DNA of 64,000 bases from Sarcocystis neurona (lineage: Eukaryota; Apicomplexa; Conoidasida; Eucoccidiorida; Sarcocystidae), in the NCBI GenBank assembly GCA_000727475.1, contig KL647293.1, positions 4,104,437 to 4,168,436 of the forward strand. The letters run 5' to 3'. Of this stretch, positions 23,401 to 35,434 are shown one piece after another. Under the pieces are notes generated by a model. That model did no database searches. It saw only the letters and a program-made list of their open reading frames with translations, and was not told the DNA's origin. The translations under genes were made by a program, and so were the position numbers. How positions within the stretch are numbered: the stretch's first letter is position 1; each line of letters begins with the position of its first letter.

Positions 23401-24098
23401 CCGGCAGCAGCGGAACGACCCGCAACGGCAGTGGCGTTTACCGCTTGATCAAGAAGACCCAATGGGGAAGATTGTGGGGTCTTAGCCAACAAGCTAGCAA
23501 TAGGTACGTCTCTAGCAATAGCGGGATGCAAGGAAGCAGACACTGGGGTGCGGGAAGGAATCTCACGGAACGCAGAATATTGCACTTTCTCGTTACCGGC
23601 TGCCGCCGCGCGACGCAACTTGTCGACATCCTGCTTCTGCTGCTGTGCCGCCAAGAGCGCATCCACTGCGGACGGCCGCGCAGCAACAGGAAGCCCGGGA
23701 ATCGGCACAACTTTCGTTGCTGCTGTTCCTGCAACAACTGGAACGGGCGGCGGCAGAGGAACCCCTTTGACTGGTGCTTCCGGCGATGAAGTGGGGAGAA
23801 GGACTGCTAGATTCGTTTCCTGCGGACGACGATTTGGGCTCGCTGGGGCAGTTGCAGCTGTCGCTGGTGAATTCAGCTGGTGAGGAGCTGCTGTGGCGGG
23901 ACTGAGTCGTCTGGTCAGCGCGTTGACCGCCTTCGCGTTGACGCTGTTAGGACCAGCAACAGTCGGTTGTGTCGCTGCTCCGAAGGCCGCGCGCGAGGGC
24001 AACCGAAGCGCGTCCGGCATGCACAGCAGCAGTAACGCAGAGGACAACAGACGAAGGAAGGGGAAGAAAGACGCCGACGCAGCTCCAAACTTCTCCAT
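20475..24098 (-). CDS. Large secreted low-complexity protein (1207 aa)
   Basis: Uninterrupted frame of 1207 codons from the ATG at 24098. The frame stays open about 600 bp further upstream, but this ATG is preferred because the first ~30 residues form a classic signal peptide: a short polar start, then LRLLSSALLLLCMP. The rest is low complexity. It holds Ala/Pro-rich stretches with an AARPA repeat (about 22.8-23.5 kb on the map), His/Gln-rich HQQHQQQQ, two strongly Lys/Arg-rich blocks (about 21.9-21.7 kb and 21.2-21.1 kb) and a run of about 18 alanines near the C-terminus coded by GCN repeats at 20644-20700. The last ~30 residues (KVTKHRDFLDGQFLVSSG) are of normal complexity. Near the stop the DNA reads TTAC|GTAAGCGGTAAGC, so splicing to a further exon is possible. 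A run of ten or more G at about 22367 is a risk point for sequence error. I do not recognise a family; secretion is inferred from the leader only. Confidence 0.7.
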   Translation of the reverse strand: MEKFGAASASFFPFLRLLSSALLLLCMPDALRLPSRAAFGAATQPTVAGPNSVNAKAVNALTRRLSPATAAPHQLNSPATAATAPASPNRRPQETNLAVLLPTSSPEAPVKGVPLPPPVPVVAGTAATKVVPIPGLPVAARPSAVDALLAAQQQKQDVDKLRRAAAAGNEKVQYSAFREIPSRTPVSASLHPAIARDVPIASLLAKTPQSSPLGLLDQAVNATAVAGRSAAAGLAAAAAVDPAVGAAAARPAAARPAAARPAADRRAAVAAGGAHLRAAAVGSDCLDPPRRSAALAAMFPAVNVFGPHIYRNDPLSVQKQQDGTRQQANQQQSPHDDKHKQTPVTYTWSPSPPATASQAATSAAVVASALRKGPTYEKRELPRVEAYSTRLHDKLHQQHQQQQNDGAPASRGTHGVRGNLETPVRGELNVSRALFDLLKEAANKPDGSSAGSRSSDAESRSGAASKDGRQQPPPLGELLRSLSNILEKIRAPGTAAEKATAEGVAPKTAADKFTAIPALPPLNLQLPPAKEAARAAGIPREAGAAGPARAAGDGGPARVAGTREAVSPETAAGGAPPPSEFPPTLFLVQPGRQLPLPQTPPAALGDVAKARDPAESGAARGGKAEGGREGGEQLFGEGPAETANIERFEPSFSEAACQPSTPSSAAHLACIIRQMQSRPPFTQAAAATRPLQQQLAAEGQAEQEEETRSEQHPGQELRILDGLRAPNKRHRQRKRSSKKEKLPQTERKGENAGHRKGKDNDRPRKEEKKNRQEKSQKGKDDKAALSPKMPKAELPGIVAAVVAAAKQHVAAVKRAAEEGSESIFAPILVEHSVLPEQQQHSQQLDLQQQWHQRREGVIGLPLQQQLSPSTNAKHWEALQLRPHVEAEHSRDSLGEVGTSPMSSLSSAENGETDYSFTTYGSPTVDTERSPTDLIDEPSIASRQIGEDEKATPLTGEAEARVKPEKVKKRVETQKGKAQKKGKKRPEEKMRKKKKKGKSAKPRNPAKHHGKHEPAAAADGKLPVGAHLAQEGKNGMGTKSAALSAAAAKAYTAAQLVAKTPAAPADAVAPSRHKHTSPTPRPASGVDLSQRRAGLNVVAVAPQALPSSADVRQQADETQTTLSGDFAAWGEEQSLAAAAAAAAAAAAAAAAAAEKESAAASPAKADASTRAETRSRIKVTKHRDFLDGQFLVSSGKEKLGNELGLRKR
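20644..20700. repeat. GCA/GCC trinucleotide tract coding polyalanine
   Basis: Interrupted GCN triplets coding about 18 consecutive alanines near the C-terminus of the 1207-residue protein. This is the amino-acid homopolymer pattern typical of eimeriid genes. Confidence 0.85.
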
Positions 24099-27000
24099 CG
24101 TGGCGTCAACAGCAGCAGCACACTGTTCACCAAGTAGCGACACCAACAAAAGGGGCCTCGAAAGTGAGCGGAGGGATACAACGAAGACGCCTTTGACGCG
24201 AAGTAGAAACGAACACAAAAGCGACGGTACAACGCAGAGATGGATGACGAAACCGAGGGTCACAGGAAGAATCAAAAGGAGATAACGAAGGAAAGAGAGA
24301 GGAGAGAGAAAGAAGATCCTCCACGACAAAAGGAAGGAAAGACGCTGAAGCTTCTGCTGAACAAGACGGAACTGAACACCAGAAGTGTAGAGGAATTGAT
24401 GATGGAGGCAGGAAGAAGAAAAAACGTCGGGGTAGGTGAAGAAGCGGGCAAGGGGGAGTGAAAAAGGAAAGCCGGCCACAAGCAGAAGTAGTTGAAGCGA
24501 AAGAGAATGTGCGGCAGGAAAGGTGAGGGAAGGCGAAAGCAGTAGAAGGAGGAGAGATTGACGGAAGTTTTGAGCCGAGGCGGACTCAGGTGAAAAACTC
24601 AGAAGACGAACCAGCGGAAAAAGCGAAAACTGATGCACAAGAGGCCACGGGGAAAATAACGCATAAACGACGTCCGCAGTATAGCCTGTGACGTTCACGA
24701 AACCAAATATTACTCGATTTAAAGCTAGGAAAACGCTTCTGGATCATCCACCTGTGTAGGACAAAGAATCACGCCGCACACAAGACCTGCATACAAAATG
24801 ATGTATACACCTATATGGAGTGCAGATAGAACAACCTGTAGACCACGTTGACACGTACACTGACAGGTGGTCACGTGTAGTGTGTAATTCTGTCTACACA
24901 GGTACACAGGCTATACGGTTACGCTCTTCAGTTGTGGCTTTAAAAAAAAGATCATGTCAAAAAACACAGGCAGAAGCACACCTATGTATACATACTCATT
25001 TATACGCATTTAAGTACACACGTGTACTCAGTATACGTAGATTGCACACATAGAGGCAATGTACACCGTGGGGGTTGTCTGTCTAGCGATATACCTATCT
25101 ATATGCACGCGGGTCGAAGAAAAGCGCTACGCACAAATCTGGGCGCTATAACAGCCTCGACTGGAACAGCAATTCAGAGTCACGAGCCTAAATTCGTGCC
25201 ATACACCACACAACGAAGCCAAGTACGTGCACACATGTGTGTAGGTGCCTAAATATATGTATATATATATGTATATTTACGTACCTAGGTGCAAGTACAT
25301 AGATGGAGAACTGCGGGTCCCCGGTACGCTGCTCTTCCGCGAGAATGCAGTCATATCCTACGTTAACATACTTGATTCTCACAATTTTTTCGACGTCTGC
25401 ATTATCCAATATGCACCACTTTCACGTGAACTTGTAATTACGTGAAGGTGTATCTATACACACAGATACCTGAGTGTACCGCGTGACCGCACTCGTCTTT
25501 GGATACATGTAAACATGGCCCTGTACGCGTATGAAATCCAAGAGATTCACATTATTCATACGCACGATCTATGTGCACGCGTAAGCCTTCACCCGTATGC
25601 GTGCGTGTGTAACTTTGTATTTTCGCACATATTAGTGCAGATGCAAAGAAAGCAATCTGCGTGTAAACTGCAAAGTGTATGTGAACGTCTTTGTGTACAC
25701 GTACCTTTTATATGGACGTATATACGCATATGTATATACAAGTATGTGCACAAGTGCAGTATGCAAACGTGCATATATTGTACACAAACATACCAACACG
25801 CATACACACAGGTGCATTTATATTTACTTGCAAGTACACCGATGCAAATACTGTGCAAAGAAAGTATCACGTGTTTTCTCTTCTCCTTCCACTCCTCAGT
25901 TGCAATAGCGGCACTAAGGTTTCTCTTCTTGTTGTTCTTGAAAGCCGTTGTTTTTCTTGATCATTTCCTCGCACAAAATACCAGCGGCCTTCTTCTTTCT
26001 TCCCCACCCGTAGGCGCAGTGACATTGATGGGTGTTTTTCTTCTCCGGCTAGCATACGTCTGTGTCTTTGAAGTCCCGACGCCTGTCGTTGTGCTTGCTC
26101 ATGTATGCGACAGACGCTACAGAACAGGAAGTTACCTTCGGCGTATGTCTCTGTTCTTCGTACCGGCGTATATGTTAAGGCGTGACGGATCAGAGGAAGA
26201 GGCACGGCGTGCGTTGACGTAGACAAGTAAAGCAAACGGCGGGAACACGCGTTTGCCGTTAGGGTGGCTCTGCATTCCTGCACACCCTTGTGCCTCAGCC
26301 TGCATGTGCGGACTCTCACACGTGTGTACGTGTGTGCCCATATGAAGACAACGCGCTCAGGCATTAATGTACGCAGTAAATGCGTTTCACCTCCAGTACG
26401 CACTGGAACGCCTTACAGACGTAGACACTCATCGTACGAAATCCTCCACACGAGTTTATACTTGCACGTAAAACAGTAGATACGCATATCTAGACAAAGA
26501 CCTATGTCTCTATTGACGACAGGCATCCGGAAAAACGCGAACAGGGGCAGCCGCCTCCCTACTGCTCAGGTAGCTACCTTACGTTGCCACTTGTTGCACC
26601 TCCAAATTGCAGCAAATAGAAGCCTTCCGAGATGACACAACTCTGCTTCGCAAGTATGTTACCAACGTCATCTCGATAAACGTACACCTCAATAACCTGT
26701 ACGGCTAGAATCCTTCAGACCCGGTCGAATACATTCTCACGTGTCGTACGCCTGTGTGTCAAGGTCTGCATTGAGAGAATGTAACAGGTGTCAACATGGA
26801 AAAGACGGGCTGCAGATGAACGAGCTGACCCGTATACAAATATGAACTATACTACCTGTCAGCACGCACGGCTACATTCTCGGCATTACGGGAGCATAGT
26901 CGACTTATATATGGATGCATATAACTTTGTGTATACATGTGGTCAGTGGTCAGCCACGTAGATGTAGAAACAGCTCCAGACGTATGCTCAGCAGTACACA

Positions 27001-30000
27001 TGGGTAGTAGAGCATTTATCTGTACGTGCTAAGTCATAAAAAAAAACCTGTACATGCTCAGGAAAGTACAAGAAAAATGGGCCTCTACAGTATTCCCACC
27101 GCAACAGGACGTCCCGTGATGCTATAGAATTACATTACTCATGTACACTCACTTGTCAATTACTTTCTGTATGATTACTGTTGAAAGGGCTAAACGAATC
27201 CTTGATTTTACTCTTGTACACGTATATAAACACGTGACTACGTTTGTACATCAGTGTGCCAAAAAGGTGTTTTCCGCGTTCTGTGTATTTGCGGACTAAC
27301 ACGTTTGCTGCTGCGGTAACGAGGACGGAAGCTGCGTTTCCGCGGTACACGTCTGCGCACTCTACTTCTCTATCACCCTGCAAAGTTATCTGCTCTGCAA
27401 AGCATATAGTAAGAGCAGCATAGCTGCGCGCCTGCGCCGTCAGGCAGTCGCATAGAGCGGATCTCCCTCTACAGCGAAGGTTAGGGTGTTACGTGTTTGA
27501 TGAATGGAAGCAGCAAAACGCACATAACTATCCCGTCGGTGTCGCACATTACATCCTACAGATTAATATTAATCAAGTGCAGATCTATACAGATTTGGGA
27601 GCGTATATGTCTTCTATTTGTCTTCAACCGAATAGGCATCTTCGTTCGCGGGTGCACACGGGCATGTACACGCATTTACGAAAAAAACAGTGACCTCTCC
27701 AACTACAGCAGCTGACGTGTGCAAACGCATGCTACCGGCTTGGACGCTGACGTCCCTTTTCACAGACATACACAGAGACATACGAGACTGCGACGGCGTA
27801 GAGATGCAAACGTAGACGAGTACGCAGACCCTATTTTTAAACATAGATCCTTCATAGTACCGCTCTGCAAGGAAGAAGCAAAGATGCCCGAAAACTGCAC
27901 GAAACTTGCCTGCGAATGTTCGATATTGTGCAGAATAACCACGCGACCTACTGGCCTATACACTAAGGAACGGGCATATGTTTCTGATTCGTGTACGATC
28001 ACGGAATCCTGGTCGTCCTGATAGGATAATGTGTTTTTCTCTATGGGGCGTGCTTCACGCGCACAAACACCTCGTCGTTCAGTTATAGCAGTACCCTTCT
28101 GTCCGCGGGGAGTGCTTCACGCGCACAGAAACCTGTTCCTCAGCTTTTGCAAGAGCAGCATCAGCCACAACAACTCTCAACTGCAGCAAAGCAGATGTCA
28201 CACAGCTGCTGTAGCAGGCGCGACGGCAACAGGAATACTAGAAGCACGTACAGAATGATGAGCGAGACGGCCACTGTAGAGCACGTCTCGTAAATTCAAG
28301 ATCACAAACGTAGAGTCCACCACGGCAGAGAGAATCAGCAGTAAGTGATACAGATCTGCACACAGGATAGACTTACTCTCATGTAGACATAGAGCACCGT
28401 GTCTTCAAGGACATCAGAAGATAATAATGAAATGCAGGAGGCTGTATAAGAGAGGGCACCGCCTTTGTGACACCACCTCTGCTGGTACTTGTCTCGACGC
28501 AGCAGCGGTTACTGCCGCTTCTCGTAGATAGTTGGATGCTAGTGCTTCGGCTCCTGCAGCTGCTGTTTTTCCTACTTCTGGATGGCATCGACAACGCGGT
28601 ACAAGCTGCGGGTATGTCGCTTTGACTCTTATGAACCTTTGGAGTCAGATTTTCTATTGATGTAGTTCTGGCCAGTGCTCACAGGTCTCTGCGGGTGTTG
28701 CTTCAGGTGTTGTGGAGTTCGTATTGGTCGGTCTGCAGTGTCGCAACCGTGTCTACTTCTGACCTACATGCACGAGCGCACCACATCGCCACTCCCCATC
28801 TCCGACGTTCACCCTTGCTGAAGAACTTCGTACCCCATGCGCTTATTAGCGTCTTCGACTCTTCCGTATGTAGTGTTGCTGGTCCTAATGCACAGCGTAT
28901 CATGAATGTAGAGGTTGTGCGCTTGTAGGCTGGGCACCCGCAGCTTCTCGGCGACAACAGGGGCCAAGTGGAAATACGCGTTGCAATAGCAGCGCTGTGG
29001 AAAAAATTAGATGGTCTTGCTTGTCGCGTGGGAACGTGCCCAGCGTATATCTCTGAGGATGCAAGGAGCGAATTCTGATGGCACCAACACGTTGTGCCAC
29101 GGGTAGAGGCCGTGAGCAGGTGTCGCCCGCAGCGAAGCACCAGGGGCAGCAGTGACGCAGTAGTACGGCTTGACTCTAAGTACCGAAAAAACACACACAA
29201 TCGCAGGTAGGTACAGCCGCAGCAGAGCACTAAACTGGCACCAGCACGCACTGCCAGTATCAGGAGAGCCGTAAAGACGCAGCACGTACGAATGCCGGCG
29301 AGACACAACGGAGGTTCGTGACAGTAGCGCGAGCGCCAACAACACCACAACGGGTGGTGGCTTCTTCAGCAGCTTCGCCCGCTGCCACGCGCAGGCGCGT
29401 GCGGGTGCTTCCGTAATCTGCGAAATTTGTCGTCTGGTATGTGGCCGCTGCAGCCACTATTTCCATCTTTCATCGAAAGGGGAGTTCCCGTACGTGCTCC
29501 TGCGTACAGAAGCAGCAGCGTGTGGTGCTCCTGCAGCAGCTACTACTGCTGTTTTGCACTCTGCGGACGCTGCTGCATCATATGGTACCTGCAGCGGCTG
29601 CAATCTTCTTCCCCTGTACAAACCGCTCCACTACATGTACACCATATTGCAGAATTAAAGCATGGGGAGACAAAAGCCGCTTATTTTGGGACTGCGACTA
29701 CTGGCAGGTGTACTACGTGTGGATTGCTGCAGTGGGGCTCCCCCCGTACACCAATCTAATATGCTTCCACGGTAGGATAGAGATCCACATATCCCTTGGC
29801 CTAAGTTTACATATATTTCTGTCTTTGTGAACATGTCAGAGTGCAAATGCAGCATGCAGCGAAGTTGCTGCGACGACGGGCTGCGAAAGAATGACCCCTC
29901 GACCTGCGCGTACAACGTCACCCGCAGTACAGACCACCGAGATTGCCAGATGGTGGTATAGTTCGTGCATTGGCTGCTCTCCAGTTGATGGTTGTTCGGA

Positions 30001-33000
30001 AGCACCCACATTAGTCATGAAGACGACATATATGCATATATGTATATTTGATCCGCGCGGCACCATCCTGTGTATCGTCATTCGCTGCACGGGCACACTA
30101 CTGTATACAGTATGAACGATGGATGTAGACTTGACACGGTGCCTTATCCCTGAAGTGAAGCTCCGGCTGTAAGAACGCTGCTTTTTCAAGAACGCAACTG
30201 CGTAGCAATACGCATGTTGCATATGTCACAGAGTAGTGACTAAGACACCTGTGAATCACCGCAGTGCGCACGCTTCTTTCCAAGCTGGGGAAACATGGTT
30301 TTTGCGTGTGGATCTAAAGTCAAAAGGAGACATCCACAGAATTGTACAGCTGTTTGAGCTGTGACGGTGCTCAGACTACGCAGAATATCCATTTGACCGA
30401 TATGTGGTGAGAAATGTGTAGTGTGCCACCCACACTGCTTGAAGGTATAAAGAATGCAAAAAAGGTGAGGGCCGAGCACTTCCGAAATAAACTTTTTAAA
30501 CGTATACGTGTAGGTCAAGAGGGATATACATGCATGGTCCCGATTACGTAGGGGTGAGGTGATTCGCGAGCGCGACTGCCTTTTTCGTGTGAGTCGGTGA
30601 GCGGAGGCCGTGTAGTGGCCAGCTGTACGGTCTGTACACCATGCGTTGTTTGCATAACTACTTCCACTGCGCGCGGGGGAAATTTACACGTATGTACGTA
30701 CGTATACAGGAAAAACTTTTATATGAGTCTACACAAGGGCGAGTACAAGCGCACCAGCGCTACCCAAATACGACCGCGCAAGATGGACGATTACGCAGAC
30801 GTTAACGCCTTGTCGTGAAGTCTTACACAGTGGAGTCCATTCTCCTAAACAGAGGTACGGCAAACTTGAAGCGCACGTATATATCCGCAGCCGCGTTGTT
30901 ACTTCGATAGATATGCTGCTGCAGCTGAAGACGTATTGGGGGTACGCGAACTTGTGGGGACCGAAGCACGTTTGCCCGAGATACACAAAATAATCTGCAG
31001 GATCACCTTACGTGTAGACGTGGAAGAGAAGTCTGCAGGGCAGAAGTGTTGAGTAGGTGGGATGCAGTATCCTCAAGGTCTTGCGGGTGTGCTGTTTTCC
31101 TTCTTTGTACACTACGTAGAGCGAAGCCGGCAGCGGCAGTAGTAGCAGGAACATTACTAGCAGCGCGAAGAGCGTAAGTCAGTGCACAAAAAGCACCACT
31201 AGCAGCACCACCATCCCCCCAGCAGAAAGACGAATAGCGTACGCCGCACCACTACAAGCAGAAAGACGCGCGGCGCAAAACCATCATCAGCGGTAGTGGA
31301 CTCGCAGCACCATGTTTTTTTCTGCAGGAGCCGAAAGGAAAGCAGCAACAGCGACAGCAAGCACCCACGGGTTCCAAATTGCTGCCAGATATGCCGTCTG
31401 GTTGGGTTTTCGACAACTGTGTAAAAAGCAGACAAGCTTGTTGATTTTTATTGTAGCAAACTGAACCGCGTGCGAGTGTCGCCAATTCTATGGAGAGACA
31501 CGTGTGATACAGCGAAGCCGCTGGTTTTGGTTGACTCACGTGTGCGCCTCCAGAAAGCACTGGCACGGGAGGGGAAGCGACATATCATCTTTGTACAAAA
31601 CCGTTAACGGGGTCCTTCACATCTTTATACACCTACGGAGCTGTGTGCATTCGTGAGAATTCACCATCCCGTTAGAGCCCCTCTGCGTAGTCACTGGACA
31701 CACCGCGTGCAAGTTACGTAGATATGCGCGCACACGCCTTCCTGAAGAGAGTGAAAGCGAAGCAGGATAAGAGAAAAGAAGCGGAAACAAGGCGCGCTAA
31801 CGATTGGAGCTCTATTTAACCATAAAATTTTGTCTGTGTAGCGTCTATCAATTCACATATACACGTACGACACGTAGGCGCACTTGCGTTCAAGGTATAC
31901 AGGAACAGCCTCCCCTGAAAACAAACTAAGGAGGCAGTGCCTCGCATTTTTTTACGTTGGAAACGGACTGTTATTGGAGGTTGATCATGCGGGTTTGTTG
32001 TTGTCTCAAATGTCTGAGCCGCTGCACTCAAGGCTGAAAGTAAAACATGCACTAAAGACTAGGAGTACAGAAGAATTAATGCGAGACACTATGTGAAGAC
32101 TACGGGTACAAAAAAGCATTTCCGTGTATGCAAATATCAACATGCGTGCTCTGTGTATAAGCGATGTACCGTGAAGACAAAAATCCATGGCGGTAGGCGG
32201 CGCGTCCTTGAAGACAATTGGCGGCCGATCATGACGAGGATGACACGTATTTGGGTCCGCGTCTGTGTATGTCATTTGAGTCAGAAAGCGCTCACTGTCA
32301 TAAATGACTCTGCTTTCTAATATGTAGTTCAGTGCACTTGCAAAATGCTTATCAATGCATGCATCTACATATATATATATATACAGCTAGGTTGGAAGAC
32401 ACGTATAGACAGACTTACATTTACGCAGAGAGATGGGCGTTTATTACAGTGTACGAAAACTACATATGAAAGTACGTGGGCTTCTAAGAACCTGTGTGCA
32501 AATTATACACGTGCTAGTATACAAAAGGCAGAGAGATGCGCACCCAGATACACACGTTTGTGTCTTTTCACAAATAATGTAGATCCTGATATAACTCTGT
32601 ACGTAACGCATACGTTCGATTAAGACATTCTGCGGTATTCACATATGTGCTTCAATATACGCAGCGAGTACGTGGGAGGCCACTACGAGTGGATGACGGG
32701 CGAGACGTCGGAGTTGTCCAGTGCTCCACAATTGCACAGAACTCTAAAATGCACAGACATGCAGGCGCAGCCACACGGTGTATCAACTGTCAAAGCCAGA
32801 GCATATTGTGGACGCACGCAACGCGTATGCAGAAGAGAGCCTATACATTGCGAGCAAAAGTGTTCATTTACAACTCTTTGGTATTATCTCGTGTTGATAG
32901 GGGAGGCAACCTCTTTTTCCCTACATACGCATAAGCGTACAAAGACGGCATATCCAAACAACGAAAGCACTGCATACCTAGACAGGAAAACAGATACAAA

Positions 33001-33801
33001 AAACAAACTGCGTAGGTGACGCGTTCGTGAATGGGCTTGTACTTGTACGTGTGTATACATGTATATACATACACACCTACAGACATACGGGTATATGGCA
33101 CAATCAGACCCGCACAGCATTGTTTTTGAATTTCCCTGACCGGGGTGGTCCTCCGGTGGGTTCAGCTGCGGTGACGTGCCGCGGAACGTCGCACGAAGTG
33201 TCATCAAGAATTCAGAAGTGTGCAGAGACAATCGCCTTACAGAAATGAAGGTATGGGGTGTTCTTCGTTTGCCCACTACGGTTCAAACGTCAGGGACACT
33301 TCCGTGCTTCCATTTCGATCTCCAGGGCCAACGAGGAGGCACAGCTTCATATGCATATGTGTACGCGTCCACTCGTACATTCGATAGTTTATAAACTAAC
33401 TGAAGTGACATGGCGCGCCTCTTAGACGAAAGGAATTGTCTACCATGGCGAGGTCGATTCACGTGTCTTCCTCGCGTTACCGAAGACGGAGGACAGGCTC
33501 TATTCATATCTTTGTTTCATGGAAAAGAGATGCATCCCTTTCACGTACACTCCGCCTCCTTCTTCACTGTCAAAAAGGATGAGTCACCGCTTACTTGTAC
33601 GTGATTTACGGTATACAGCGTTGCCCCTCTCGATTCGCAGGCGTAGCTTCTCAGTTGCACTGTTGTCCCGAACCGTTTTGCATGCGTCTGCAGCGCAGTC
33701 GACTCCTTTTTGTGTACGAAAGTCGAAAGGCTTTTTCAAAGGTCGCTTTTGCCTCTCCAGTTTGCAAACGTAACAGGCTGTTTTTGACGCGGCACATTCA
33801 C
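24099..33801. other. Long stretch without a firm gene
   Basis: 24099-24700 is the 5' flank of the secreted protein. Short Ala-rich frames occur at 28180-28260, 28530-28620, 29310-29400, 29510-29600 and 31120-31310; one (31125-31181) ends in a good donor GC|GTAAGT. None joins into a gene. An imperfect 62-bp-spaced duplication (GTGCTTCACGCGCACA) is at 28050-28135. A TGCATGCA element is at 32356. Confidence 0.45.
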
Positions 33802-33885
33802 CTTATAAAATGTAGCAGGACATTTCTCAGTCATCTTGATCAACTCTTTGAAGAGCAATCTAGCAACTGCTTGACAAAGTGCAAA
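33802..33885 (-). CDS. Candidate 84-bp exon
   Basis: An exact 28-codon block between acceptor GGGTCTGCAG and donor TATAAG|GTGAAT on the minus strand. It codes FALCQAVARLLFKELIKMTE followed by KCPATFYK, an amphipathic helix-like segment ending in a Cys-Pro. It starts and ends in phase 0. A frame just upstream (about 34190-34050, GSGEFEFQASTRKFLACVSQ) ends TGG|GTACTG in phase 0 and could be the preceding exon. Not recognised as a family. Confidence 0.3.
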
Positions 33886-35434
33886 CTGCAGACCCGTGCG
33901 AGGAATCCCTACACAGATGACCTTTCTTGAGGTGGGATCTGGATTACTTCCCTCTACCGTCCCCGCGTCGTAACACCCTACGCACACTGTAGCCTTAGAG
34001 CCTCTCCATCGTAAGTGCTCCTAGAGTGATTCTTATAGACGCAGCTCTCAGTACCCAGGTAGGGGGCAAGCTTCTCCCTCCGGCCATATCAGGGATCCCT
34101 TGTGAGACACATGCAAGAAATTTCCTCGTACTCGCTTGAAATTCGAATTCACCAGAGCCCCTCGTTCGGCCGCATGCGAATGCTGACGTGTCGCAGGTTC
34201 TGTGTCTACGTAAGCCGCATGCTTCGTCCTCTAATTCGACGTGTGAAGTCGCAGAGTACTCTACACCGTGCAGCAGATCTAGCACCCGCGTGATACGCTC
34301 ATTTCTCGCATTTGCAGCACAATTCCATGTGTTGTTCCTGGTGCTGTGGGGCATTCTTTTGTCTCGGCTCAAGCTTGCATTACCAAGTATAGACCTCTGT
34401 TGTTTATTTCCTTTGTAATACAGATCCTGCGTATGCTCCATCACTTAAATTTCAACACAATTGTCTCATCTTCGACTTTCCCGCGATAGCTCATCCGCCA
34501 CACAAAAAAACCTAGTTCGCATAGGCCTCTTCGATCCTCCCTTCCCCTCTTTCTCCGGAAGGCTAGTAAGCTTAGCGAGCTAAACAGCCTCGCCCTCAAG
34601 GACGACGCATTTTATTTAAGATGAGAACTGAATCTGCTCTTCCTATACGCAGTTCAACCTGGATCAGAGCACAGTGTGGTCTCCCTGTCCCCTCTCCTTC
34701 ACGATTACACCTTCGTTACTACCCTTTTGCCCCTTGAACTGACAGCATTTTTCTGAGGCAACCTATAGTACCTTTCTACGTGTTCAGACACTCTTAATTG
34801 CAGGGAAATGTGTAGCACGACGCGAGGCAGCTTCTTGTGCTTCACTGACAACGACGGCGGGAGCTGTTACGAGTTGCTGCGCCACGTTACCGTGTGCGAC
34901 GGATTAACCTGCTGTTGCTGGCCACGCAGCTCTTCTTCGTGTTGCTGGTCATGTTGCTGGCGTTTCTGTTTTCCAAAAAATTTCCCTTTTCCTTCTCCCG
35001 GCGACGCAGCTCGCCCTGGTGGTCTCCGTGATGCAGCCCTTCTTGCTCTTCAGACGGAACGAGGTCTGCTGCGCACAGCCCCAAAGCTGTACTCTTGGCT
35101 GCCAAGCGTGACGGAGACTTCGTCACAAGTGCTGCCGCCGCGTCCTTTCTGCATCAACTCCGCACGAAGTGCACGATTTTGCCCACGACCCCTTTTCAAC
35201 ACCGCTGCACATATTCTGCATGTCTAACAGCTTTGGCGGCGCGGGCGACGGGTGAAACAATGTCACACGCTCTTGAATCTCGAGCTGTCCTTTGCACACA
35301 GCTGGCTACACCAGGAATCCTACATTCCTGCGGTTGGGTCCAACCTCCTGCAGCTTTGCTGCCCGCAGAACAACATAATCAGACTATCGCGAAAGTACGC
35401 ACGTCTTCACCTTGTTGCCTGACACAACATTTCT
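33886..35434. other. Spacer with competing open frames
   Basis: Minus-strand frames at 34050-34310 (RVLDLLHGVEYSATSHVELE) might be exons preceding the 33802-33885 exon. 34800-35430 is open on both strands next to the 3' end of the secreted-protein gene and may be untranslated sequence. Nothing is firm. Confidence 0.35.

Noticed and set aside
24100..24698. N-terminal extension of the 1207-residue protein
   Set aside because: The extension begins with a non-ATG codon, and its Leu/Phe/Ser-rich composition is that of 5' flanking DNA. The signal peptide begins at the ATG at 24098.
25867..26403. 178-codon minus-strand frame
   Set aside because: No recognisable domain, start context or splice chain; the plus strand has an even longer open frame over the same DNA.
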